A stretch of 64,000 bases of DNA from the NCBI RefSeq assembly GCF_000685075.1, contig NZ_BAYD01000038.1, positions 1-64,000 of the forward strand. The letters are read 5' to 3'. The position numbers and the translations under genes were made by a program. Shown here piece after piece: positions 1 to 8,374 of the stretch (position 1 is its first letter; each line of letters starts with the position of its first letter). The DNA comes from Paraburkholderia oxyphila NBRC 105797 (GTDB taxonomy: Bacteria > Pseudomonadota > Gammaproteobacteria > Burkholderiales > Burkholderiaceae). Under the pieces are notes generated by a model, which saw only the letters and a program-made list of their open reading frames with translations, did no database searches and was not told where the DNA came from.

Positions 1-163
1 CTTGCGGCCCGCCGCGAAAACAAGTTAAGGCCAAAGAGCAATAGCACCGAAGTCCCGAGCGCAAGACCCCAGGCGCGAGCCTGTCCAAACAACCCAAATC
101 GAGCATCGGCGCGCAAAGCGCACCCCACCCCACCCAACACAACCCCTATCGAGGAATCAAGAG

Positions 164-1231
164 ATGAAGATTGCAGTGTTGCCGGGCGACGGCATCGGTC
201 CCGAGATCATCAAGGAAGCCGTCAAGGTCCTCAACGCCCTCGGCGAGAAGTTCGAGCTCGAAGAAGCGCCCGTAGGCGGCGCAGGCTACGAAGCAAGCGG
301 CCATCCGCTGCCCGAAGCGACACTCGCGCTCGCAAAGGCCGCGGACGCGATCCTCTTCGGCGCCGTGGGCGACTGGAAGTACGACAAGCTCGAGCGCGCG
401 CTGCGCCCGGAGCAAGCCATTCTGGGCCTGCGCAAGCACCTGGAGCTCTTCGCGAACTTCCGCCCGGCGATCTGCTACCCGCAACTCACGGGCGCTTCGT
501 CGCTGAAGCCGGAAATCGTCTCGGGCCTCGACATCCTGATCGTGCGCGAACTCAACGGCGATATCTACTTCGGCCAGCCGCGCGGCACGCGCGAGGCGCC
601 GGACGGCAACTTCAAGGGCGCGCGCGAAGGCTTCGACACCATGCGCTACGCGGAGCCCGAAGTGCGCCGCATCGCCCACGTGGCCTTCCAGGCCGCCCAA
701 AAGCGCCAGAAGAAGCTCACCTCGGTCGACAAGGCCAACGTGCTCGAAACCTCGCAGTTCTGGAAAGACATCATGATCGATGTCTCGAAGGAGTACCCGG
801 ACGTCGAGCTCTCGCACATGTACGTCGATAACGCAGCCATGCAGCTCGTGAAGGCGCCCAAGGCGTTCGACGTGGTCGTCACCGGCAACATGTTCGGCGA
901 TATCCTCTCCGATGAAGCCGCCATGCTCACGGGCTCGATCGGCATGCTGCCCTCGGCCTCGCTCGACAAGAACAACAAGGGCCTGTACGAGCCCTCGCAC
1001 GGCTCGGCACCCGACATCGCGGGCAAGGGCATCGCCAATCCGCTCGCGACCATCCTCTCGGCCGCCATGATGCTGCGCTATTCGCTCGGCCGCGCCGAGC
1101 AGGCGGAGCGCATCGAGAACGCGGTGAAGAAGGTGCTCGAACAAGGCTATCGCACTGGCGACATCATCACACCGGACTGCAAGCAGGTCGGCACGGCAGC
1201 AATGGGCGACGCAGTGGTCGCGGCGCTGTAA
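164..1231 (+). CDS. leuB: 3-isopropylmalate dehydrogenase
   Basis: Oxidative decarboxylation of 3-isopropylmalate to 2-oxoisocaproate with NAD, third step of leucine synthesis in the cytoplasm. The 355-residue product has the normal family length. It opens with the nucleotide-binding strand MKIAVLPGDGIGPEI, carries the substrate-binding arginines near residue 100, the SVDKANVL segment and the C-terminal EPSHGSAPDIAGKGIANP signature of isopropylmalate/isocitrate dehydrogenases. The ATG is preceded by GAGGAA at a good distance. The gene is the first complete one in the window; leuC and leuD are expected just upstream, outside it. The 163 bases before it hold no gene I can support. An intrinsic terminator follows the stop codon, so asd downstream needs its own promoter. 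Confidence 0.97.
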   Translation: MKIAVLPGDGIGPEIIKEAVKVLNALGEKFELEEAPVGGAGYEASGHPLPEATLALAKAADAILFGAVGDWKYDKLERALRPEQAILGLRKHLELFANFRPAICYPQLTGASSLKPEIVSGLDILIVRELNGDIYFGQPRGTREAPDGNFKGAREGFDTMRYAEPEVRRIAHVAFQAAQKRQKKLTSVDKANVLETSQFWKDIMIDVSKEYPDVELSHMYVDNAAMQLVKAPKAFDVVVTGNMFGDILSDEAAMLTGSIGMLPSASLDKNNKGLYEPSHGSAPDIAGKGIANPLATILSAAMMLRYSLGRAEQAERIENAVKKVLEQGYRTGDIITPDCKQVGTAAMGDAVVAAL

Positions 1232-1240
1232 AGCTGTCGT

Positions 1241-1281
1241 AAAAGGGTACGCTTGGGCAGTATTCAGGCGTGCCCTTTTTT
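1241..1281 (+). terminator. intrinsic terminator after leuB
   Basis: An 11-base stem (AAAGGGTACGC paired with GCGTGCCCTTT, one G-T wobble) is followed by a run of six T. It lies 10 bases after the leuB stop and separates the leucine genes from the asd leader. Confidence 0.85.
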
Positions 1282-1405
1282 CAGATGTCCCGAGCAATGT
1301 TTTGAGATGCGCGCGGATGCAAGGCGCGCAGCGGCGGCGCGGCCAAGGCCCGTCGCAAATAACGGAAAATGCGGGTAAGCCCCGCGCGAAATTACGGTTT
1401 TCGTG

Positions 1406-1411
1406 TATATT
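1406..1411 (+). promoter_or_regulatory. candidate -10 box (TATATT) for the asd leader transcript
   Basis: TATATT matches five of six consensus bases and lies in the only AT-rich patch between the leuB terminator and asd. No convincing -35 hexamer is visible 17 bases upstream. The box ends six bases before the leader ATG, so the predicted transcription start falls on or next to that ATG, which would make the leader peptide mRNA leaderless. Confidence 0.45.
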
Positions 1412-1417
1412 GTCCCG

Positions 1418-1531
1418 ATGGCGACGATCCCCCAGATCACTTCTGTTTCGAATATCCACGGCACGGCCCGTGTGATTACGCTCGCCATCACCACGAAAAC
1501 GATTATTACCAAAACGATCATCACTCGTTGA
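1418..1531 (+). CDS. Thr/Ile/Lys-rich leader peptide, putative attenuator of asd
   Basis: A 37-codon frame between the leuB terminator and asd. Ten of its 37 residues are threonine and nine are isoleucine. They concentrate at the C-terminus, ITTKTIITKTIITR, which also holds its two lysines. Thr, Ile and Lys are all products of the aspartate pathway in which Asd acts, so the composition is what an attenuation leader sensing charged tRNA-Thr and tRNA-Ile (possibly tRNA-Lys) should have, as in enterobacterial thrL. The stop codon is followed 22 bases later by a GC-rich hairpin and then asd. No Shine-Dalgarno is visible; TATATT six bases upstream of the ATG suggests a leaderless mRNA. Too short for most gene callers. 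The call rests on composition and position; translation is not shown. Confidence 0.7.
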   Translation: MATIPQITSVSNIHGTARVITLAITTKTIITKTIITR

Positions 1532-1552
1532 TCGCTCGTCGTGCCCGCTCAT

Positions 1553-1592
1553 CTTCCCCGCGCGGCCACGCCGGGCGAGCGAAGCGGGGAAG
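1553..1592 (+). promoter_or_regulatory. attenuator hairpin between leader peptide and asd
   Basis: A perfect 9-base stem, CTTCCCCGC at 1553-1561 paired with GCGGGGAAG at 1584-1592, with a 22-base GC-rich loop. It sits between the leader stop codon and the asd start. An alternative pairing of CGCTCG (1533-1538, just after the leader stop) with CGAGCG (1576-1581, inside the loop) could compete with it. The T-tract after it is weak (TGTCCATTTC), so it may act on translation of asd, whose Shine-Dalgarno AAGGG lies 10 bases downstream, or need Rho. Confidence 0.55.
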
Positions 1593-1613
1593 TGTCCATT
1601 TCAAGGGTTAATC

Positions 1614-2735
1614 ATGAACGTAGGTCTCGTAGGTTGGCGCGGCATGGTCGGCAGCGTGCTGATGCAGCGCATGCAGGAAGAACGCGATTTCGACCTGATC
1701 GAACCGGTGTTTTTCAGCACCAGTAACGCAGGCGGCGCAGCGCCGTCGTTCGCCAAAAACGAGACGAAGCTCAAGGACGCCAACAGCGTCGACGAGCTCA
1801 AGAAGTGCGACATCATCATTACCTGCCAGGGCGGCGACTACACCAACGAGGTGTATCCGAAGCTGCGCGCGGCAGGCTGGAACGGCTACTGGATCGACGC
1901 GGCCTCGGCGCTGCGCATGAAGGACGACGCGGTCATCATCCTCGACCCGGTCAACCTCGACGTCATCAAGGACGCGCTCGTCAAGGGCCAGAAGGATTTC
2001 ATCGGCGGCAACTGCACGGTCAGCCTCATGCTGATGGCGCTCGGCGGCCTGTTCCGCGAGAACCTCGTCGACTGGATGACGGCCATGACCTATCAGGCCG
2101 CTTCGGGCGCGGGCGCGCAGAACATGCGCGAGCTGCTCGCGCAAATGGGCGCGCTCAATGCGGCGGTCGCGACCGACCTCGCGAACCCGTCGTCGGCGAT
2201 TCTCGACATCGACCGCAAGGTGCTCGCCACCATGAACAGCGACGCCATGCCGACCGCCCATTTCGGCGTGCCGCTCGCGGGCTCGCTGATCCCCTGGATC
2301 GACAAGGACCTCGGCAACGGCATGTCGAAGGAAGAGTGGAAGGGCGGCGCCGAAACCAACAAGATCCTCGGCAAGCCGGCCATGGGCGAGCCGGGCTCGA
2401 TTCCGGTCGACGGTCTGTGCGTGCGCATCGGCGCGATGCGCTGCCACTCGCAGGCGCTCACCATCAAGCTCAAGAAGGACGTGCCGCTCGACGAGATCGA
2501 CGGCATCCTCGCCTCGGCCAACGACTGGGTCAAGGTCGTGCCGAACCAGCGCGAAGTCTCGATGCGCGAACTGTCGCCGGCAGTCGTCACGGGCACCCTC
2601 TCGGTGCCGGTCGGCCGCCTGCGCAAGCTCGCGATGGGCGGCGAGTATCTGTCCGCCTTCACGGTCGGCGACCAGCTGCTGTGGGGCGCCGCCGAGCCAT
2701 TGCGCCGCATGCTGCGCATTCTGCTCGACAAGTGA
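1614..2735 (+). CDS. asd: aspartate-semialdehyde dehydrogenase
   Basis: Reduces aspartyl phosphate to aspartate semialdehyde, the branch compound for lysine, threonine, methionine and diaminopimelate. The 373-residue length fits the Gram-negative long form. The N-terminus MNVGLVGWRGMVGSVLMQRM is the NADP-binding fold start, and the catalytic cysteine lies in GGNCTVSLMLMALGG near residue 135. The C-terminal part has the RELSPAVVTGTLSVPVGRLR pattern of the family. It is preceded by the Thr/Ile-rich leader and hairpin and followed by a strong intrinsic terminator, so it is probably a single-gene unit under attenuation. The AAGGG Shine-Dalgarno is modest. Homoserine kinase (thrB), further down the same pathway, lies 56 kb away in this window. 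Confidence 0.97.
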   Translation: MNVGLVGWRGMVGSVLMQRMQEERDFDLIEPVFFSTSNAGGAAPSFAKNETKLKDANSVDELKKCDIIITCQGGDYTNEVYPKLRAAGWNGYWIDAASALRMKDDAVIILDPVNLDVIKDALVKGQKDFIGGNCTVSLMLMALGGLFRENLVDWMTAMTYQAASGAGAQNMRELLAQMGALNAAVATDLANPSSAILDIDRKVLATMNSDAMPTAHFGVPLAGSLIPWIDKDLGNGMSKEEWKGGAETNKILGKPAMGEPGSIPVDGLCVRIGAMRCHSQALTIKLKKDVPLDEIDGILASANDWVKVVPNQREVSMRELSPAVVTGTLSVPVGRLRKLAMGGEYLSAFTVGDQLLWGAAEPLRRMLRILLDK

Positions 2736-2777
2736 ATGAATTAAACTACGCGCCTGATGACGCGTAGACAGGGTGAT

Positions 2778-2808
2778 AAAAGCGCCGCGCCTGTCGCGGC
2801 GCTTTTTT
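2778..2808 (+). terminator. intrinsic terminator after asd
   Basis: AAAAGCGCCGCG and CGCGGCGCTTTTTT form a stem with a short CCTGT-type loop and a six-T tail, 43 bases after the asd stop. Confidence 0.9.
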
Positions 2809-2909
2809 ATTTCCGGTTGATTTCCGGAAACTGGCGATGGCCAGTGCGCCCGCACGCAACGAATTTCCGTTTCATCGACTGCCGCGCGAGCGGTGTGCCA
2901 GGGCATCTG

Positions 2910-5453
2910 ATGATCGTTCGATTTGATTCCGTTAACAACCTGAATTTGAAGGCGCGGCGTATCGCCGTTGCCGTTTCTGCCGCGGCGATGGCCGCCATGG
3001 CCGGTACCGCCGGCGTGGCGCACGCGCAAGGCGGCGCCAAGACGGCAACAACCGCGGCAACAACCGCTGCGCCTGCAGCGGCTCAAGCAATGGCGCAAGC
3101 AGCGACGAGCGGTGCGGCCGCTGCCGCTGCCGCGTCGGGCGCTTCCGCCGCCGCCGCGGCGCTGCCCGTGATCGGCCAGTACACCGTCCGCGCGGGGCAG
3201 TCGCTGCACGATGTGGCCGTCGATGTCACGCAGTCGCACGACAAGACGGTGCTCGCGCGCGCGAGCCAGGCGCTGTTCGAAGCGAATCCCGCGGCGTTCA
3301 TGAAACACGATCCGAGCCGCCTCCGGGTGGGCGCCGTGCTGAACGTGCCGGGCACGCCCGATATGGCCAGCGCCGCTGCCGCTGCTTCGGCGCCTGCGGC
3401 AGGAGCTTCGGCAGTGGCGCCTGCCGCTGCGGCGAGTGCTCCGGCTGCGGCGCCTGGCGCTGCCCTGGCTTCTGGTGCCATGGGCGCCAGTTCCGCGATC
3501 CATGCCGCGGCCACTGCGGCTGCTTCCGCTAGCGCTGCAGCAGGCGCAAGCGCCGGCACGGCAGCGAATGCCGGCGCGGTCGCGGCGAGCGCTGCGGCTG
3601 CTGCGTCGGCGTCCATGGAGGCCGGTGCGAGCGCGGCGAATGCGGTGGCGGCGTCCGGCGCTTCGGCCGCAGCGAACGCGAGCGCGGCGCCCGCATCAGC
3701 TAGTGACGCCCATTCGTGGAGCGGCGCCATCCAGGCCGCACCGGCCGCAGGCGCGGCATCGGGTGCATCCGCCACGCCGGGCGCGGCGGCATCGGCGCCC
3801 GTCAAGGTGTCGAGCCTGCAGCAGTTGCTCGCGCTCAAGAATCGCGTGCTGATGGCGTTGCAGCAGCACGGCATCGGCAAGCAGGCGCCAGTGGCCGGCG
3901 CTCCGGCCGGGACGGCGGGTGCGCAGGGCGGTGCCGCCGCGGGTGGCGCGGCGCTGGGCGCAAATGGCGCGCAGCCTGAAGTCTCGCCGGTGACGCTGGG
4001 CGTTGTGGCTGCGCTCGTGCTGGCTTTCGTCGCGCTGATCGTGCGCCTGCTCATGCGCAAGCGCCGCAAGCTGGCGCCTGCGGCCGATGCCGCCAACGCG
4101 CGGGCGCTGGACGTGCCGCCTTCGTCCGCCGTCTCGACCGCCACGCCAACCCCCGCGCCCCCGCCGGCGCGCGAGGATGCACCGGTGCCGCCCGAATCGT
4201 TCGCGCAGCCGGCTGCGCCGTTGTCGGCCGGCGCGGTTGCAGCCACCGCAGCCGCCATGGAAGCCGCCAAGGCCGCCGAGGCGGCCAGGGTACAAGCCGA
4301 GGCGCCCCCGCACGACGCCGCGCTCGACCGCGCCACGGATGCCGCGAGCCTGTCGGCCGCCGCCGAACTGGGCGGCGAGGCGCTGCCTCCGCTGGGGTTC
4401 GAGGCGCCGCACGGCGCCGCGCAGGACGGTCCCGCGGAACTGCGCGCGGACCGCGTGGAGCACGGCACGCACCCGCACGGCGTCGAGCCCGGCGAGCCGC
4501 AATCGCTCGCCGACGCAACCGATGCCGCGAGCTTTGCCGCCGCAGCGGAGCTGGGCGCGTCCGCATTGCCGCCCGAAGGGCTGGCGGGGCTGCGCACCGT
4601 GGGCGAAATGGAGGAGCTGGCCCGCCAGGCCGAAGCGCAGGACCAGGCCGAAGCGGAGGACCAGGCCAAGGCCAAGGCTGATGCCGCACACGAGGCAGCC
4701 AATGCCGAACCACGCCCGATCGAACTGACGATCCCGGGCGCCCCGGCCGAACCGCACGTGCCCGTCGCCCACGAGCCCCCGGCGCCCGACGCGCCGACCG
4801 AACCTGAGGCGCCTGCTGAGACCGCAGCGCCGCATCTGCACGCGCCCGCGATCCCGGGCGACGAGGCCGCGCCCGAAGCGTCGCCAGAAGCGTTTGCAGC
4901 ACCCGCTGTCCCACTAGAACAAAAAGTAGAAATGCCCCATCAGGAAGTACCGAAGCTGGAAGTCCCGCAGGAGTTTCCGAAGTCCGCCGTCGACGCCCTT
5001 GGCGGCCTCGACATGCCGCTGCCGCCGCGCGTCGAAACGCCCGAGCCCATGCCCGGCATGCCGATCTCGACGGAGCCGGTCGCGACGCCCGAGACCATCG
5101 CGCGTCAATCGCTGCCATTTGTCCTGCCGCCCGTGCCGCCGGCCGGCGAGGCCATCGAAGCAGGCACCGCGGGCGCAGGGGCGATCGCGGGCCTGGGCGC
5201 GCCGCGCTTCGGCGCGCTCACGCTCGATTTCGACCTGAATCTGCCGGCCGATTCGGCCGAGCCACTGCCGGTCTTCACGCCCGATCAGCTCTCGCGCATC
5301 GCCCGCAACAAGCTCGACCTCGCGCACGAGTACATCGCGCTTGGCGACCTGTCGGGCGCCCGCACGCTGATCAACGAAGTGATCGAGTCGAACGACCACG
5401 CCACGCGCGCCGACGCGCAGGCGCTGCTGTCGACGCTCTCGCCGCTGTCCTGA
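2910..5453 (+). CDS. fimV: FimV-like peptidoglycan-binding inner-membrane hub protein
   Basis: Polar organiser family linked to type IV pili and twitching in Pseudomonas. The ATG at 2910 gives 847 residues and a clear signal peptide (charged n-region, then AVAVSAAAMAAMAGTAGVAHA, cleavage near residue 39); an upstream in-frame start would run through the asd terminator. Regions in order: LysM-like segment about 88-148 (YTVRAGQSLHDVAVDVTQS), an Ala-rich periplasmic stretch, a membrane helix about 362-385 (VTLGVVAALVLAFVALIVRL), an acidic Pro/Ala/Glu-rich cytoplasmic stretch, and the conserved FimV C-terminal domain with a TPR-like helix pair (ARNKLDLAHEYIALGDLSGA). A roughly 24-residue block, TDAASLSAAAELGGEALPP, recurs later as TDAASFAAAAELGASALPP, an internal duplication. 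The truA start follows 16 bases after the stop, the usual fimV-truA pairing. No pilus genes are in view. Confidence 0.9.
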   Translation: MIVRFDSVNNLNLKARRIAVAVSAAAMAAMAGTAGVAHAQGGAKTATTAATTAAPAAAQAMAQAATSGAAAAAAASGASAAAAALPVIGQYTVRAGQSLHDVAVDVTQSHDKTVLARASQALFEANPAAFMKHDPSRLRVGAVLNVPGTPDMASAAAAASAPAAGASAVAPAAAASAPAAAPGAALASGAMGASSAIHAAATAAASASAAAGASAGTAANAGAVAASAAAAASASMEAGASAANAVAASGASAAANASAAPASASDAHSWSGAIQAAPAAGAASGASATPGAAASAPVKVSSLQQLLALKNRVLMALQQHGIGKQAPVAGAPAGTAGAQGGAAAGGAALGANGAQPEVSPVTLGVVAALVLAFVALIVRLLMRKRRKLAPAADAANARALDVPPSSAVSTATPTPAPPPAREDAPVPPESFAQPAAPLSAGAVAATAAAMEAAKAAEAARVQAEAPPHDAALDRATDAASLSAAAELGGEALPPLGFEAPHGAAQDGPAELRADRVEHGTHPHGVEPGEPQSLADATDAASFAAAAELGASALPPEGLAGLRTVGEMEELARQAEAQDQAEAEDQAKAKADAAHEAANAEPRPIELTIPGAPAEPHVPVAHEPPAPDAPTEPEAPAETAAPHLHAPAIPGDEAAPEASPEAFAAPAVPLEQKVEMPHQEVPKLEVPQEFPKSAVDALGGLDMPLPPRVETPEPMPGMPISTEPVATPETIARQSLPFVLPPVPPAGEAIEAGTAGAGAIAGLGAPRFGALTLDFDLNLPADSAEPLPVFTPDQLSRIARNKLDLAHEYIALGDLSGARTLINEVIESNDHATRADAQALLSTLSPLS

Positions 5454-5469
5454 CGCCGACGCCCGCCAT

Positions 5470-6273
5470 ATGCGTATCGCGCTAGGAATCCAGTACGACG
5501 GGGCCGCGTTCTGCGGCTGGCAATCGCAACCGCACGGCAAGACGGTGCAGGACGCGCTCGAACGCGCGCTGCGCGAGTTCGCGACCGTGCCGCTGCCCAC
5601 GGTCGTGGCGGGCCGCACCGACACGGGCGTGCACGGCCTCGGCCAGGTCGTGCACTTCGACACCGATCTCGACCGCGCGCCGTTTTCGTGGGTGCGCGGC
5701 ACCAACGCGTTTCTGCCATCGACGGTAGCCGTGCAGTGGGCGCAGCCGATGCCCGAGGCGTTCCACGCGCGTTTTTCGGCGTTCGAGCGCACGTACTATT
5801 ACGCGCTCTACGTGAACGCGGTGCGCTCGCCGATGCTGGCGGGCCGTGCGGGCTGGATCCACACGCCGCTCGACGTCGACGCGATGTGCGAGGCCGCTGC
5901 CTGCCTGATCGGCGAGCATGATTTTTCGGCGTTCCGCTCGTCCGAATGCCAGTCGAAGACGCCCGTGAAGCACCTGTATCAGATCGACATCCGGCCCCTC
6001 GGCGATTTCATTCACTTTCGCTTCCGCGCGAACGCCTTTCTTCACCACATGGTGCGCAACCTGATGGGCTGCCTCGTGGCGGTGGGGCGGGGCCGTTATC
6101 CGGCCGCGTGGATGGCCGAGGTACTGGCCGGGCTCGATCGCACGAAGGCCGCGCCGACCTTCATGCCGGATGGCCTGTATCTCGCGCAAGTAGGCTATCC
6201 TGATGAGTTCGCAGTACCTGCGGCGCATACGGCGAGTGTGCCGTGGAGCACGGTCTGGACCGACGCCCCCTGA
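5470..6273 (+). CDS. truA: tRNA pseudouridine(38-40) synthase
   Basis: Isomerises uridines 38-40 in the tRNA anticodon stem. The 267-residue product has the family length. The catalytic aspartate is D51 in GRTDTGVHGLGQVVHF, and the C-terminal half holds the FLHHMVRNLMGCLVAVGRG motif of TruA proteins. The gene starts 16 bases after fimV and is probably co-transcribed with it and with trpF. No clear Shine-Dalgarno is seen before the ATG, which suggests translation coupled to fimV. Confidence 0.96.
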   Translation: MRIALGIQYDGAAFCGWQSQPHGKTVQDALERALREFATVPLPTVVAGRTDTGVHGLGQVVHFDTDLDRAPFSWVRGTNAFLPSTVAVQWAQPMPEAFHARFSAFERTYYYALYVNAVRSPMLAGRAGWIHTPLDVDAMCEAAACLIGEHDFSAFRSSECQSKTPVKHLYQIDIRPLGDFIHFRFRANAFLHHMVRNLMGCLVAVGRGRYPAAWMAEVLAGLDRTKAAPTFMPDGLYLAQVGYPDEFAVPAAHTASVPWSTVWTDAP

Positions 6274-6413
6274 CGTCGCCCGCATCCGGTTCCAAAATTA
6301 CGCAATTGCGCCGTAAAGCGGCGCGAAGATCGTGCAAAAAGCGTCGTGCAGCGCCGAGCAAAAGCCGCCGCGCAAAACCTGAAACAGCCAGACAAGCCAT
6401 CGAGCCTCAACCC

Positions 6414-7100
6414 ATGACGCCAGCCGAGCAACCTGCCACCGCCGCCACGCACCGCACGCGCATCAAGCTGTGCGGGCTTTCGACGCCCGAGGCGGTTGCG
6501 CACGCCATCGACCTGGGCGCCGATGCCATCGGGCTCGTGTTCTATCCGCCGAGTTCGCGCTCGGTGAGCGTGGCCCAGGCCGTCGAGCTCACCCACGACA
6601 TTCCGCCCTTCGTCTCGGTCGTGGGCCTCTTCGTGAACGCCACGCCGCAATGGATCGGCGAGGTGGCGAGCAACGTCTCGCTCACGCTGCTGCAGTTCCA
6701 CGGCGACGAAACGCCCGAGCAGTGCGAGTCGCTGGCCTCGGTTGCCGGTTTGCCCTGGTTGCGCGCATTGCGGGTGGCGGCCGATACTCGCGAGGCCGAT
6801 TTGATAGAATCGGCAAACCGTTATTCATCAGCCAGCGGCCTGCTTTTCGACACCCATGTCGAAGGCTACGGCGGCGGCGGGAAGGTCTTCGATTGGTCAC
6901 TTATCCCCGCAGGGCTCGCGCGTCGGGCCGTTTTGAGTGGTGGCTTGAACGCGCAAAACGTCAGTGATGCGATTCGCCAGGTGCGTCCGTTCGCCGTCGA
7001 TGTCTCCAGTGGCATCGAGGTACCGGGCGCCAGGGGCGTGAAAGATCACGCCCGCATGGCGGCGTTCGTGCGCGCAGTGCGCGAAGCGGACGCGGGATAA
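6414..7100 (+). CDS. trpF: phosphoribosylanthranilate isomerase
   Basis: Amadori rearrangement of N-(5-phosphoribosyl)anthranilate to CdRP in tryptophan synthesis. The ATG at 6414 gives 228 residues, typical of the family. A longer in-frame extension back to 6243 would overlap truA and is Arg/Lys-rich with no family match, so it was not used. The catalytic cysteine is C20 in RIKLCGLSTPE, and the catalytic aspartate is in LLFDTHVEGYGGGG. The C-terminal phosphate-binding strand reads VDVSSGIEVPGARGVKD. First of the trpF-trpB-(methyltransferase)-trpA series; trpD, trpC and trpE are not in the window. Confidence 0.96.
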   Translation: MTPAEQPATAATHRTRIKLCGLSTPEAVAHAIDLGADAIGLVFYPPSSRSVSVAQAVELTHDIPPFVSVVGLFVNATPQWIGEVASNVSLTLLQFHGDETPEQCESLASVAGLPWLRALRVAADTREADLIESANRYSSASGLLFDTHVEGYGGGGKVFDWSLIPAGLARRAVLSGGLNAQNVSDAIRQVRPFAVDVSSGIEVPGARGVKDHARMAAFVRAVREADAG

Positions 7101-7159
7101 TTTCTTGGGCCAGCCAGCCTTTGCGCAACGCAAGGCGCCCTGGCCTCAGCGAGTGACTT

Positions 7160-8353
7160 ATGTACAATTTGCCCGATGAACGTGGCCATTTCGGCCCTTA
7201 TGGCGGCGTGTTCGCTGCCGAAACCCTCATGCAGGCGATCGACGAACTGCGCGACGCCTACGCGAAATTCAAGGACGATCCCGACTTCCGCGCCGAATAT
7301 GAGCGCGAGTTGAAGCATTTTGTCGGCCGTCCGTCGCCGATTTATCACGCGCAGCGCTGGAGCGAGCTGCTGGGCGGCGCGCAGGTCTATCTGAAGCGCG
7401 AAGACCTGAATCACACCGGCGCGCACAAGGTGAACAACGTGATTGGCCAGGCGTTGCTCGCCAAGCGCATGGGCAAGCCGCGCGTGATCGCGGAAACCGG
7501 CGCTGGCCAGCACGGCGTGGCCACCGCGACCATCGCGGCGCGCTTCGGCATGGAGTGCGTGGTCTACATGGGCGCCGAGGACGTGCGCCGCCAGGCCGCC
7601 AACGTCTACCGCATGAAGCTGCTGGGCGCGACCGTGGTTCCGGTCGAATCAGGCTCGCGCACGCTCAAGGACGCGCTCAACGAAGCCATGCGCGACTGGG
7701 TCACCAACGTCGAAAACACCTTCTACATCATCGGCACCGTGGCGGGCCCGCACCCGTACCCGATGATGGTGCGCGACTTCCAGCGCGTGATCGGCGACGA
7801 ATGCCGCGTGCAGATGCCGGAAATGACGGGTCGCCAGCCCGACGCCGTGATCGCGTGCGTGGGCGGCGGTTCGAACGCGATGGGCATCTTTTACCCGTAT
7901 ATCGAGGATAGTTCGGTGCAGTTGATCGGTGTCGAGCCCGCCGGCGACGGCATGGAGACGGGCCGTCACGCGGCCTCGCTCGCGGCCGGCACGCCGGGCG
8001 TGCTGCACGGCAACCGCACCTATCTGCTGCAGGACGAGAACGGCCAGATCATCGAGACGCACTCGGTCTCGGCGGGCCTCGACTACCCCGGCGTCGGTCC
8101 CGAGCACGCGTGGCTCAAGGACAGCGGCCGCGCGCAGTACGTGACCATCGACGACGAGGAAGCGCTCAAGGCGTTCCACGACTGCTGCCGCATCGAAGGC
8201 ATCATTCCGGCGCTCGAATCGAGCCACGCGCTCGCGTACGCGGCGAAGCTCGCGCCTACGCTGCCCAAGGACAGGGTTCTGCTGGTGAACCTGTCGGGCC
8301 GCGGCGACAAGGACATGCACACGGTCGCCGAGCGATCGGGCATCCAGTTCTGA
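7160..8353 (+). CDS. trpB: tryptophan synthase beta chain
   Basis: Condenses indole with serine using pyridoxal phosphate, in an alpha2-beta2 complex with TrpA. The 397-residue product has the normal length. The PLP lysine is K90 in NHTGAHKVNNVIGQALL, and the phosphate-binding loop is CVGGGSNAMG. The GAGQHGVATATIAARFG segment follows the family pattern. It lies 59 bases after trpF and 21 bases before the methyltransferase gene, consistent with one operon. Confidence 0.98.
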   Translation: MYNLPDERGHFGPYGGVFAAETLMQAIDELRDAYAKFKDDPDFRAEYERELKHFVGRPSPIYHAQRWSELLGGAQVYLKREDLNHTGAHKVNNVIGQALLAKRMGKPRVIAETGAGQHGVATATIAARFGMECVVYMGAEDVRRQAANVYRMKLLGATVVPVESGSRTLKDALNEAMRDWVTNVENTFYIIGTVAGPHPYPMMVRDFQRVIGDECRVQMPEMTGRQPDAVIACVGGGSNAMGIFYPYIEDSSVQLIGVEPAGDGMETGRHAASLAAGTPGVLHGNRTYLLQDENGQIIETHSVSAGLDYPGVGPEHAWLKDSGRAQYVTIDDEEALKAFHDCCRIEGIIPALESSHALAYAAKLAPTLPKDRVLLVNLSGRGDKDMHTVAERSGIQF

Positions 8354-8374
8354 GCGCCCGGAGCGACACAAGCG

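Noticed and set aside
1..163. Possible end of leuD or of a small entericidin-type gene at the left edge
   Set aside because: None of the three short readable ends could be matched to a known C-terminus, so no feature was called.
1264..1524. Minus-strand frame with a hydrophobic, Val/Ile-rich N-terminus resembling a membrane protein
   Set aside because: It is the antisense of the Thr/Ile codons of the asd leader, runs across the leuB terminator and has no Shine-Dalgarno or family pattern.
1608..3503. Minus-strand frame of 631 codons opposite asd and fimV
   Set aside because: It crosses the asd terminator and has shadow composition (Arg, His, Ala) without motifs.
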